Below, one piece after another: positions 1-8,057 of a DNA stretch of 64,000 nt. Positions within the stretch are counted from its first letter, which is position 1. Every line of letters starts with the position of its first letter. The notes below the pieces were generated by a model. It made no database searches. It was not told where the DNA came from and saw only the letters and a list, made by a program, of their open reading frames with translations. The stretch covers positions 58,763 to 122,762 of the forward strand of contig PAPI01000011.1 of the NCBI GenBank assembly GCA_002708845.1, in the 5' to 3' direction. Source of the DNA: Leeuwenhoekiella sp. Lineage in GTDB: Bacteria > Bacteroidota > Bacteroidia > Flavobacteriales > Flavobacteriaceae. The position numbers and the translations under genes were made by a program.

Positions 1-2
1 GG

Positions 3-1247
3 TTAGGTCTTAATACCGAAGGCGAGAACACCGGCCTCATCGCACTTTTTGATCCCCTGAGCAAATTATTGAGCGGCAATCCTGCTAGTCAGTGGTTTGT
101 TTATGGAACCCTCTACACCATTGCGATTTTGGCTTTTGGAATCAAATTCTTTTGGAAATACCGCCACAACCGCTATGAAAAACTCCGTACGCTAAGTGTG
201 ATGTTTTTTCAGACCGCTTTTGCGTTTTTAATCCCTGAGTTTATGGCGCGTCTAAATTCTGATGAATTCAATTTGCCGTATTACGATCTTAAAAACATTT
301 GGCCCCTTAACTACTATAATTTTGAGCAGTACCGCGTCAATGATTTTATCTCTGCCGGAAACGTTGGTCTGGCCTTGTTGCTTTTTGGTATTGCTTCGAT
401 TTTTGTAATCACCCCTATTCTCACTTATAAATATGGTAAGCGCTGGTATTGCAGCTGGGTTTGTGGATGTGGCGGACTTGCAGAAACAGCGGGAGATTCC
501 TTCAGGCACCTCAGCGATAAAAGTCAGTTTGCCTGGAAGGTTGAGCGCTGGGTTGTACACAGTGTTTTGGTTTTTGTGGTTGTGATGACAACAGCGGTAG
601 TTTCGACGTATTTAGGTTATGACTCTGATAAATACTGGTTGACCAAAGATGTATTTTTAATAAGTGTGGCTGTTTTTCTCACCCTGCTTTTTGCCGGAAT
701 TTGGTTTTTTAAGAAAGAAGAATTGAAACAAGATGCGCGCTATGGCGCGATTGGATACCTGGTGATTGTTTTGGCATTAATCGGTATTCATTATGCCAGC
801 GGAAGCACTTTATTTTTAATCCCTGCTGAAACACTACGCACCTCGTATGGCTTTTTGATAGGTAGTATTTTTAGTGGCGTCATTGGTACGGGCTTCTACC
901 CCATTTTTGGTAACCGCGTTTGGTGTCGCTTTGGTTGTCCAATGGCTGCGATTTTAGGACTGCAACAACGCTTGTTTTCAAAATTCAGAATAACCACAAA
1001 TGGCGGACAATGTATTTCCTGCGGAAATTGCTCCAGCTACTGCGAGATGGGTATTGATGTGCGTGCTTACGCGCAAAAGGGCGAGAATATTGTACGCGCC
1101 AGTTGTGTAGGTTGCGGAATCTGCTCGGCAGTATGCCCTCGAGGGGTTTTAAAATTAGAAAACGGTGCTACAAATAACCGCATCAACAGCCGTGAAGTTT
1201 TATTAGGCAACGACGTTGATTTGATGGATTATGTAAATCAAAACTAG
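3..1247 (+). CDS. Membrane 4Fe-4S polyferredoxin, NapH/CcoG-like (5' end cut by window)
   Basis: The frame is open to the left edge of the window, so the true start lies outside it. A TTG at 69 is an internal Leu, not a convincing start. About seven hydrophobic segments come first, with a Cys-rich stretch (CSWVCGCGG) between the third and fourth and a CRFGCPMA motif after the last. Two adjacent ferredoxin motifs follow at the C-terminus, CISCGNCSSYC and CVGCGICSAVCP. This is the architecture of NapH/NosR/CcoG-type membrane iron-sulfur proteins, which pass electrons between the quinone pool and a periplasmic or assembly partner. Which partner is served here cannot be told, because the upstream genes are missing. 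Family class is secure; the precise role is unknown. Confidence 0.8.
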   Translation, partial: LGLNTEGENTGLIALFDPLSKLLSGNPASQWFVYGTLYTIAILAFGIKFFWKYRHNRYEKLRTLSVMFFQTAFAFLIPEFMARLNSDEFNLPYYDLKNIWPLNYYNFEQYRVNDFISAGNVGLALLLFGIASIFVITPILTYKYGKRWYCSWVCGCGGLAETAGDSFRHLSDKSQFAWKVERWVVHSVLVFVVVMTTAVVSTYLGYDSDKYWLTKDVFLISVAVFLTLLFAGIWFFKKEELKQDARYGAIGYLVIVLALIGIHYASGSTLFLIPAETLRTSYGFLIGSIFSGVIGTGFYPIFGNRVWCRFGCPMAAILGLQQRLFSKFRITTNGGQCISCGNCSSYCEMGIDVRAYAQKGENIVRASCVGCGICSAVCPRGVLKLENGATNNRINSREVLLGNDVDLMDYVNQN

Positions 1248-1294
1248 AATAGGATTATCTTTTGTATTTTTAAAATTCACTCTAAAATTTACAT

Positions 1295-1513
1295 ATGCTT
1301 CTAGGAATGGTTGGCCCCTGGCAAATTTTACTTATCCTCGCCTTTTTAGGTTTAGGCGTGATTCTTCCGATACTTGCTTTGGTAGATATTGTACGGCATG
1401 AGTTTAAAGGGAACAACAAAATCATTTGGGTTTTGATTGTAATCTTCTTCAACATTTTTGGTTCTATCCTTTATTTTGCAATGGGCAGACAGCAGCGTAT
1501 TGATGCAGTTTAG
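1295..1513 (+). CDS. Small PLDc_N-type two-helix membrane protein
   Basis: A 72-residue protein made almost entirely of two transmembrane helices. The link between them, LVDIVRHEFKGNNKIIW, and the end IFGSILYFAMGRQQR are typical of the 'phospholipase D-nuclease N-terminal' domain (PLDc_N). That domain is a membrane anchor and often occurs alone in Bacteroidota; no catalytic HKD motif is present. The ATG at 1295 sits 47 bases after the iron-sulfur gene, so the two may be co-transcribed. Function of the free-standing domain is unknown. Confidence 0.75.
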   Translation: MLLGMVGPWQILLILAFLGLGVILPILALVDIVRHEFKGNNKIIWVLIVIFFNIFGSILYFAMGRQQRIDAV

Positions 1514-1526
1514 CTTTCGCGAAAGC
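1513..1526. repeat. Perfect 14-bp palindrome GCTTTCGCGAAAGC
   Basis: A self-complementary 14-mer that begins on the last base of the PLDc_N gene's stop codon. Near copies of the extended form CGCTTTCGCGAAAGCG occur inside other genes, at 11744-11759, 31018-31032, 49208-49222 and 61244-61259. It may be a dispersed over-represented palindrome of this genome. Confidence 0.55.
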
Positions 1527-1674
1527 ATTAAAACCTCATTTAAAAGCATTAAAAAAGACGCAGATCTCCACCTGCGCCTTTGATTACAAATCAATACTAA
1601 ACAAACATTATCTGCTTCATTTACGGACAACTACACCCTTAGGTTTTCTAATCCCTGTTAAAATGAACCAAAAA

Positions 1675-1706
1675 GAAAAAGCAGAAACCGAAGTCTCTGC
1701 TTTTTC
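1675..1706. terminator. Bidirectional terminator between convergent genes
   Basis: An 11-bp perfect stem, GAAAAAGCAGA (1675-1685) with TCTGCTTTTTC (1696-1706), and a 10-base loop. It carries A-rich and T-rich tails on opposite sides. It lies between the rightward PLDc_N gene and the leftward FAS1 gene, so it could stop transcription from both. Confidence 0.7.
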
Positions 1707-1729
1707 CTCCAATCAAAACTTAAACAATA

Positions 1730-2728
1730 TTATAAGTTGGGCAGCAATACCTGATCGATTACGTGCACAATGCCATTGGTAGTCTGTACATCGGGGATAA
1801 CCATATTTGCAGGTGAGGCGTTTCCTGATCCGCTAACTGTGAGAACTCCGTCATTAAAAGCACCTAGTGTAATATCATCTGATCCTAATGCATCATAAGT
1901 CCCTGCATTCAGTTCTGAAGTAAATTTACCAGCAGAAACATCTGCAAATACGTGATTGAGCAAAACCCCGGCAACCAAGTCTTTATCCAGCTGTCTAATG
2001 TCTGAAGGCTGTGTAAAAGTTAAACCTAGTTTCGTCCCTAAATCAATAAAAGCCTGATCGGTAGGAGCAAAAACTGTAAAACTTGCAGCGGGATTGCTCA
2101 ATGCTTCAGCCAGTTCAGCATACAAAACAGCTTCTACCAGATAGGTGAGTCTGGGGTTTTTAAATACCGATGCACTTTGTAAAGCCAAAGCAGTCTCTAC
2201 AACATTAGCTCCAGAAGCGATCATCACTTTATCAATCACATGTACAGTTCCGTTTGAAGCCGAAATATCAGTGGCTAAAATTTCTGAACCGTTGATATAA
2301 AAAGCCCCGTCGCGCTCAATGAAGCGACGTGTAGGTCCAAGTAACGAAGAAGCTGTACCGCCATCCTGAATAGAATTTGCGAGCAAATTTCCATTAGAAA
2401 CGTGATACAATAACGTGTTTTTCAAAAAAGGTTGTTGTAAAACACCTAAAGTGGTTTCTTTCAATCCTAAACGTGCAAAAGCATCGTCCGTAGGTGCAAA
2501 TACAGTGAAATCACCAGAAGGATCTCCACCATTGCTGTTACTCAAAGTTACCGCAACATCACCCAAAACCGCAGCGGCTTCAAGCGTGGTAAAGGCGGGA
2601 TTAGCAACTGCAATACCCGCAATTGAGGGTTGCTCATCTTCATATGCAGAATCAGTCTCACACGAAGTGGTTAAAATTGTACCTAAAAACGCAAGCGCGA
2701 TACCGGTATATGTATATAGATTTTTCAT
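1730..2728 (-). CDS. Fasciclin (FAS1) domain lipoprotein, two domains
   Basis: The start is taken at the ATG ending at 2728, which gives the signal peptide MKNLYTYTGIALAFLGTILTTSC with a lipobox Cys at residue 23. An upstream in-frame ATG at 2794 would add a non-signal extension overlapping the previous gene. Two FAS1 (beta-Ig-H3/fasciclin) domains follow, each with the hallmark FTVFAPTDDAF or FTVFAPTDQAF box and ending in VHVIDKVM or VHVIDQVLLP. FAS1 domains are extracellular adhesion modules. The gene lies 41 bases downstream of an outer-membrane barrel gene on the same strand and is probably in one transcript with it. The partner or substrate is unknown. Confidence 0.88.
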   Translation of the reverse strand: MKNLYTYTGIALAFLGTILTTSCETDSAYEDEQPSIAGIAVANPAFTTLEAAAVLGDVAVTLSNSNGGDPSGDFTVFAPTDDAFARLGLKETTLGVLQQPFLKNTLLYHVSNGNLLANSIQDGGTASSLLGPTRRFIERDGAFYINGSEILATDISASNGTVHVIDKVMIASGANVVETALALQSASVFKNPRLTYLVEAVLYAELAEALSNPAASFTVFAPTDQAFIDLGTKLGLTFTQPSDIRQLDKDLVAGVLLNHVFADVSAGKFTSELNAGTYDALGSDDITLGAFNDGVLTVSGSGNASPANMVIPDVQTTNGIVHVIDQVLLPNL

Positions 2729-2769
2729 AATATTTTCTGTTTTATTGAAATTAGTTTCCGCTTTGAAGC

Positions 2770-3651
2770 TTAAAACGAATAGGTTACACCCCAATTAAAT
2801 CCGTCTGCATCTCCCAGGTTACGCCCTTCGATGTAATTAGCATATCCGCCAGACACACCAATGCCCTTATAAACTGGCACATAAGCGTTAAAACCGATAC
2901 GGGTATAGTTAACGCGGGTTGCAGGGAAGAATGCATTAAAGCCCTCGCCCAAAATGTCGACACCACTATCATCAGAAAGTTGGTTAGCGATATAGGCATC
3001 CAAATAAAATTTTGAAGCTGCGTATCCTAATTTGATTTCACTTAACAACGCGTTAGGCACGCTGTTACTACGCAAACTATAGCCTATTTGACCGGTCGCA
3101 AAAATGCCGTTGTTGTGTTTGTAGTTTGCAATAGCAAGACCAGTAATATCTGTAGAGCGATTACCTATTGCTATGATAGACTGTAACTCTTCATCAACTC
3201 TGTAATCTCCTAAGGGTGTCTCAACACCCGCAGCAGCAATAAAGTTGATCATTCCGTTAGGAGTTGCGGTGGTAGCAAAACGGTATTTTCCGTAAAGACT
3301 CACATCCTGTAAGCCTTTGCGCTCATTTTCAAATCCGTTATTTTCTAATGTTTCGGGCGTTGCCATACCTTCAGATTTAATATACGGAAGGTTAAATACT
3401 AGATTGAAACTATCTGAAATCCCATATTCAACATAAAGCGAATAACTTGTAGTCTGCACTTCGTTAAAAACCGGTACGCCATCTACCTTTTGAGGCACAA
3501 GAAATACTTCGTCATATTTTTCCGAAGAGAAAGAGGCTGTAACGCTCCCTTCACCTTTCGCCTTCATAAAGCCGCTTACCGGACTCTGGGCAAGCATCAT
3601 AACAGGTAGCATCAAAAGCGTACCTGCTAGCAATCGTAAATTTAAGTTCAT
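2770..3651 (-). CDS. Outer-membrane beta-barrel protein (transporter-like)
   Basis: The start is taken at the ATG ending at 3651: an AAAAGG box precedes it, and a signal peptide (MNLNLRLLAGTLLMLPVMMLAQ) follows at once. The upstream ATG at 3681 would add MCCCKPKTKR ahead of the signal. The mature protein has alternating amphipathic strands and ends in the aromatic residue of a barrel (GVTYSF). Its motifs (YVEYGISDSFNLVFNLPYI, ETPLGDYR) resemble the outer-membrane proteins often annotated as MetA-pathway/phenol-degradation transporters. It is probably transcribed with the FAS1 lipoprotein. The substrate is unknown. Confidence 0.72.
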   Translation of the reverse strand: MNLNLRLLAGTLLMLPVMMLAQSPVSGFMKAKGEGSVTASFSSEKYDEVFLVPQKVDGVPVFNEVQTTSYSLYVEYGISDSFNLVFNLPYIKSEGMATPETLENNGFENERKGLQDVSLYGKYRFATTATPNGMINFIAAAGVETPLGDYRVDEELQSIIAIGNRSTDITGLAIANYKHNNGIFATGQIGYSLRSNSVPNALLSEIKLGYAASKFYLDAYIANQLSDDSGVDILGEGFNAFFPATRVNYTRIGFNAYVPVYKGIGVSGGYANYIEGRNLGDADGFNWGVTYSF

Positions 3652-3809
3652 CCTTTTTGTTTTTGGTTTACAGCAACACATACGCTGGAAAAAGAATGTT
3701 GGTTTTCTTAATGTTTTGTTAAAGAACCAAAAAGCTTTTATTCTCGTATACTTAGTGCCTCACTTCAGGTGTCAGGTATTATTCATTCATTCGACTTAAA
3801 AATGTATTT

Positions 3810-4280
3810 ATGCTCTTGCGACTGGGATTTCTTTTTTTAAGTGCTGTTGGCTTTTCGCAAAGCGGAAAACACTACGTTAAATATCATGATGCCAGCGGAA
3901 GAATGATGGAAGAAGGCTGGATGCTTCAGGATGAAAAAACCGATTACTGGTTCACCTATTTTCCTGACGGAAGCATTAAATCTAAAGGCGCCTATACCGA
4001 AGATCAAAAAAATGGATATTGGTATTTTTACAACACTGATGCTACGTTAATAAAAGAAGGACATTACAAAAACGGACTGGCAGTTTCATGGTGGATTTTC
4101 TATAAACCCAACGGAATTTCAGAAAAAATACAATTTGAACACGGCAATCGCGAGGGCTATGCTCTCATTTATAAAAATGGAAAACTTTTTAAGGCAGAAC
4201 ATTATAAAAACGATAATCTTACAGGTTCCTGGACGAGTTTGTATCAGTTTAAAAAGGACAACCCTAACGCCCGCTTTTAA
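3810..4280 (+). CDS. Secreted MORN/YwqK-like repeat protein
   Basis: 156 residues with a short N-terminal signal (MLLRLGFLFLSAVGFSQ) followed by tandem repeats of about 22 residues, of the type 'DGSIKSKGAYTEDQKNGYW' and 'LIKEGHYKNGLAVSWW'. These are characteristic of the MORN-variant (YwqK-like) family, which is widespread in Bacteroidota without a firm function. The ATG at 3802 is out of frame and quickly stopped, so 3810 is the start. The stop codon overlaps the ATG of the next glycosyltransferase (TAATG), so the two are translationally coupled. Confidence 0.75.
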   Translation: MLLRLGFLFLSAVGFSQSGKHYVKYHDASGRMMEEGWMLQDEKTDYWFTYFPDGSIKSKGAYTEDQKNGYWYFYNTDATLIKEGHYKNGLAVSWWIFYKPNGISEKIQFEHGNREGYALIYKNGKLFKAEHYKNDNLTGSWTSLYQFKKDNPNARF

Positions 4281-4969
4281 TGCAAAAAATTAATGTAATT
4301 ATTCCGGCATTTAATGAGCAGGACTCTATAGGTCAGGTCATACAGGATATTCCAGACCACGTAGAAGAAGTTATTGTGGTGAGCAACAATTCTACAGATC
4401 AGACTGAAGCGACAGCAAAAAGAGCCGGAGCCACAGTCCTTACTGAAAACAATCCCGGTTATGGCTATGCCTGCTTAAAAGGAATGAGCTATATCGCTGT
4501 GAAAGAAGCCAAACCGGATATTGTGGTTTTTCTTGATGGGGATTACAGCGATTACCCCGAGCAGTTAAATGAATTGATTAAACCCATCATTCAGGATAAT
4601 CTTGACTTTGTAATTGGTGCCCGCGTAAAGCGCCTGCGAGAAGACGGCAGTATGACCTTCCCGCAACGTTTTGGCAACGCACTGGCGACAACCCTGATGC
4701 GCTGGTTTTTTGGTTCCCGATTTACCGATTTGGGTCCGTTTAGAGCCATAAAATACGATAAGCTTCTGGCCTTAAAAATGGAAGATAAAACCTATGGCTG
4801 GACGGTTGAGATGCAGTTAAAAGCCTTAAAACAAAAGCTTACCTACACCGAGATCCGCGTAAAATACCGCAACCGCATCGGCGTATCAAAAGTTTCAGGA
4901 ACCGTTAAAGGTTCTATATTTGCCGGTCTAAAAATCTTAGGCTGGATTTTTAAATACAGTTTCAAATGA
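4280..4969 (+). CDS. Family 2 glycosyltransferase, polyprenyl-phosphate type
   Basis: 229 residues. The GT-A fold signature is clear: NVIIPAFNEQDSIGQVI at the N-terminus for nucleotide binding, and the metal-binding D-G-D at residues 86-88 (VVFLDGDYSDYPEQL). A later FTDLGPFRAIKY segment and a basic C-terminal region resemble bacterial DPM1-like/GtrB enzymes, which load a sugar onto a polyprenyl phosphate. It has no long C-terminal membrane domain. It overlaps both neighbours (ATG in the MORN stop; its TGA inside the next ATG), so the operon is tightly coupled. A role in supplying lipid-linked sugar to the GT-C enzyme downstream is inferred from context. Confidence 0.85.
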   Translation: MQKINVIIPAFNEQDSIGQVIQDIPDHVEEVIVVSNNSTDQTEATAKRAGATVLTENNPGYGYACLKGMSYIAVKEAKPDIVVFLDGDYSDYPEQLNELIKPIIQDNLDFVIGARVKRLREDGSMTFPQRFGNALATTLMRWFFGSRFTDLGPFRAIKYDKLLALKMEDKTYGWTVEMQLKALKQKLTYTEIRVKYRNRIGVSKVSGTVKGSIFAGLKILGWIFKYSFK

Positions 4970-6441
4970 TAGAGACAGCAGTAATCATCCTATACACTCT
5001 GGCGCTGGCGGTTATATTTTTATACAGCCTGGCACAGCTCAACCTGCTGCTTAATTATCTGAAAGCCAAAAAAAGCGCAGATAATGCTCCGGTTTTTGAC
5101 TTTTCAAAATCAGAAGAAATTCCGGTTGTAACGGTACAGCTTCCGCTTTATAACGAGATGTATGTGGTAGAGCGATTGCTTGAGAGCATCGCAAAGCTCG
5201 ATTATCCTAAAGACAAATTAGAAATACAGGTGCTTGACGACTCTACCGATGCGAGTCTTGAGACAACCCGCAAGCAAATAAACCAATTACAGGACCAGGG
5301 TCTTGATATCAAACACATCACCCGTACCGACCGAAGCGGCTTTAAAGCCGGCGCCCTAAAAGAAGGACTTCTAATCGCAAAAGGCGAATATATCGCCATT
5401 TTTGATTCAGACTTTGTACCCAATCCCGATTGGTTGCAAAAGACAGTTCCTTATTTTAAGGATAGCAAAATCGGTGTGGTGCAAACCCGCTGGGCACACC
5501 TCAACCGCGACTACTCGCTATTGACAAAAATTCAGGCATTTGCACTTGATTTTCATTTTGTTTTGGAACAGGTAGGCCGCAATTTTGGGCATCACTTTAT
5601 CAACTTTAACGGTACCGCAGGCATCTGGCGTAAAACCTGCATTCTTGATGCCGGCAACTGGCAGGGCGACACGCTTACCGAAGATCTGGATCTCAGCTAC
5701 CGTGCACAGCTTAAAAAATGGGATTTTAAATACCTCATCGATGTAGAAACCCCAGCCGAACTACCCGTAGCCATAAGTGCTGCACGCTCGCAGCAATTCC
5801 GCTGGAATAAAGGAGCCGCCGAAAACTTCCAGAAACTGTATGGCCGACTTTTAAAAGACCCTACGGTTTCGTTTAAGACGAAGTTTCACAGTTTTTTTCA
5901 CCTGCTCAACAGCAGCATGTTTTTGCTGGTATTGCTCGTGGCGATACTGAGTGTCCCGGTTTTATATATCAAAAATAACAATCCCGCATACAGCTGGTAT
6001 TTTAATATGATTGCTGCTTTTGCCGTGAGCACAATCATCTTTTTTGGGTGTTATTGGGTCACCTATAAAAAAATACACGGCGGCGGATTCAAGAATTTCT
6101 TCAGGTATATCGGGATGTTTTTCACCTTTTTCTCTATTGCAATGGGCTTCAGCGTTCACAATTCGCTGGCCGTTTTAGAAGGACACTTTGGTAAAAAGTC
6201 TGAATTTATACGTACACCTAAATTCAACATCAAGAAAAAAGGCGACAGCTATAAGGCAAACATTTACCTTAAAAAACATCTGTCGCTGAACACCATCATA
6301 GAAAGCCTCCTCTTTTTATATTTTGGCTTTGCCATTTACAGTGCGTTTGCCATTCAGGATTTTGGCCTGGTGCTATTTCACCTGATGCTCTTTTTTGGTT
6401 TTGGCTTTGTAGCCTTTAAATCTATTTTTTCGCAAGCCTGA
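4966..6441 (+). CDS. Processive-type family 2 glycosyltransferase with membrane domain
   Basis: 491 residues. An N-terminal membrane helix is followed by a cellulose-synthase/ceramide-glucosyltransferase-like catalytic domain: LPLYNEMYVVERLL, VLDDSTD, FDSDFVPNPDWL, TEDLDLSYR and QQFRWNKGA (the D, DxD, TED and QxxRW motifs). Four or more C-terminal membrane helices follow. The presence of QxxRW suggests a processive or glycolipid-forming enzyme using a UDP-sugar on the cytoplasmic side of the inner membrane. It begins ATGA-coupled to the previous glycosyltransferase. The polymer or lipid made is unknown. Confidence 0.86.
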   Translation: MIETAVIILYTLALAVIFLYSLAQLNLLLNYLKAKKSADNAPVFDFSKSEEIPVVTVQLPLYNEMYVVERLLESIAKLDYPKDKLEIQVLDDSTDASLETTRKQINQLQDQGLDIKHITRTDRSGFKAGALKEGLLIAKGEYIAIFDSDFVPNPDWLQKTVPYFKDSKIGVVQTRWAHLNRDYSLLTKIQAFALDFHFVLEQVGRNFGHHFINFNGTAGIWRKTCILDAGNWQGDTLTEDLDLSYRAQLKKWDFKYLIDVETPAELPVAISAARSQQFRWNKGAAENFQKLYGRLLKDPTVSFKTKFHSFFHLLNSSMFLLVLLVAILSVPVLYIKNNNPAYSWYFNMIAAFAVSTIIFFGCYWVTYKKIHGGGFKNFFRYIGMFFTFFSIAMGFSVHNSLAVLEGHFGKKSEFIRTPKFNIKKKGDSYKANIYLKKHLSLNTIIESLLFLYFGFAIYSAFAIQDFGLVLFHLMLFFGFGFVAFKSIFSQA

Positions 6442-6444
6442 TTT

Positions 6445-6552
6445 TTGGGCGCCTGTTTCTGATGCTACCGCTTCAGAAACACCGCGCTTTCCGCTATATC
6501 TTTAGCGCCAAAAAAGGCGCTAAAGGATGCCGCTGCAATCGCTGGCGCAGGG
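6445..6552. repeat. Intergenic hairpin element
   Basis: Two consecutive stem-loops between glycosyltransferase genes. The first is GTTTCTGA (6455-6462) with TCAGAAAC (6473-6480). The second is a 9-bp perfect stem, TTTAGCGCC (6501-6509) with GGCGCTAAA (6516-6524), and a loop of six A. Flanking GC-rich words (CGCTTTCCGCTATATC, GCCGCTGCAATCGCTGGCGC) resemble, from memory, dispersed hairpin repeats in Flavobacteriia intergenic regions. Its boundaries are approximate. It argues that the next gene begins after it, at 6593 and not at 6527. Confidence 0.5.
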
Positions 6553-6592
6553 TATAAAAGCCTATATTTATCCTAATTTCTGCACTATTTTG

Positions 6593-7987
6593 ATGTTCGA
6601 AAAACTAAAGGCTTATAAAATACAATTCCTTTTTACCATCAGTATCCTGGTGATGTATGGGGCATTTGCCTATGATTTACAGCGGCACGATTTTATAAAA
6701 CTCATCACACTTTATGCAGCTTTATTTTTTCTGTCTTTTAAACTCATTCAGCTTTTAAAAACCGATTTTAAAATTCTTGTTGCCGTGGGTGTACTTGCGC
6801 GGCTTGTTTTCTTTAGTGCAGAACCGAATCTGTCACAAGATTTTTACCGCTTTATATGGGATGGTCGTTTGCTCGCTCAGGGTTTGAGTCCGTATTTACT
6901 TACGCCCGATCAATGGGTAGCTCAGGGAAACATCCCAATCAATCAAAGCACCGAACTACTGGAAGGAATGGGTAGTTTAAGTCGTGCGCATTATTCAAAC
7001 TATCCGCCAGTAAATCAGTTTTTCTTTTGGCTCGCCGGACTTTTCAGCGCTAATTCGATCCTGGGTGGAATCGTAGTTCTAAGACTCAGTATCATCGCTG
7101 CAGATCTCGGAATCGTTTGGGTAGGAAGCAAACTTCTAAAAGCGATGGGCTTGCCGGTACAACAGATTTTCTGGTATTTTCTCAATCCGTTTATCGTAAT
7201 CGAACTCACCGGAAATCTGCATTTTGAAGGCGTTATGCTGTTTTTTATGCTTACAGCGTTGTATTTGTTATATCTTAAAAAGTGGTTTTGGGCAGCCGTA
7301 TTTTGGGGACTTTCGGTTTCCGTAAAGTTGGTTCCGTTGATGTTGCTTCCGTTGCTATTTCAATTTTTAATCAAACCAGCAAAACCTTCAGTCCAGACCC
7401 AAGACTTTTGGCGTTACGTAAAACAGCATCTACCGACCACACTCTGGAAATCAGTCCGTTTTTACGGAGTGGCTATTTTGGTTTTCATCTTAAGTTTTTT
7501 ACCCTTTTTGAATTCAGCTTTGCTGGAGCATTTTAGCGCGACATTGGCACTTTGGTTTCAAAAATTTGAGTTCAATGCCAGTGTATATTATGTCGTACGC
7601 TGGGTGGGATATCAGGTAAAAGGCTATAATATTATCGAAACTGCCGGTAAAATTCTTCCGCTTATAGCGGTAGTTGCACTACTCGCACTAAGCTTTTTTA
7701 GAAAAAACAGAAGTCCGCAGCAACTCTTTACGGGGCTTCTTTTTGGTATTTCCTGTTACTTTGCGCTATCAACAACCGTACATCCCTGGTATCTGGCTAC
7801 GCCATTACTGCTGTCGGTGTTTACCAGATACCGCTATATGCTCGTGTGGACATTCACCATAATTTTCAGTTACGCTGCATATCAAGAAACTGCGGTTGAA
7901 GAAAGGCTGTGGATGGTGGCTTTGGAGTACTTGATTCTGATAGGTTTTATGACCTGGAAGTTTATGCAAAAAGTAAGATCGAACTAG
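6593..7987 (+). CDS. Multi-pass GT-C type membrane glycosyltransferase
   Basis: The start is set at the ATG at 6593 (MFEKLKAYKIQFLFTISIL). An upstream ATG at 6527 lies inside the hairpin element and would add an unlikely leader. About 464 residues contain ten or more hydrophobic helices. An early periplasmic loop with acidic residues (AEPNLSQDFYRFIWDGRLLAQG) is followed by 'NYPPVNQFFFW', as in polyprenol-phosphate-dependent mannosyl/glucosyltransferases of the GT-C superfamily. These take a lipid-linked sugar on the periplasmic face. Its position at the end of the operon fits a final transfer step; the acceptor is unknown. Confidence 0.75.
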   Translation: MFEKLKAYKIQFLFTISILVMYGAFAYDLQRHDFIKLITLYAALFFLSFKLIQLLKTDFKILVAVGVLARLVFFSAEPNLSQDFYRFIWDGRLLAQGLSPYLLTPDQWVAQGNIPINQSTELLEGMGSLSRAHYSNYPPVNQFFFWLAGLFSANSILGGIVVLRLSIIAADLGIVWVGSKLLKAMGLPVQQIFWYFLNPFIVIELTGNLHFEGVMLFFMLTALYLLYLKKWFWAAVFWGLSVSVKLVPLMLLPLLFQFLIKPAKPSVQTQDFWRYVKQHLPTTLWKSVRFYGVAILVFILSFLPFLNSALLEHFSATLALWFQKFEFNASVYYVVRWVGYQVKGYNIIETAGKILPLIAVVALLALSFFRKNRSPQQLFTGLLFGISCYFALSTTVHPWYLATPLLLSVFTRYRYMLVWTFTIIFSYAAYQETAVEERLWMVALEYLILIGFMTWKFMQKVRSN

Positions 7988-8057
7988 TTTAACACTTTAA
8001 GGATCAGGGAAAAGCTATTTTTGAATAATCACATCTATTTGAAAATAGTCTTTTGTT

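Noticed and set aside
69-71. TTG start for the first gene
   Set aside because: The frame is open through to the window edge without a stop, so the gene is simply cut by the window.
6527-6592. Upstream start for the GT-C glycosyltransferase
   Set aside because: This stretch overlaps the hairpin element and gives a leader that fits no signal or family pattern; the ATG at 6593 starts directly before the first membrane helix.
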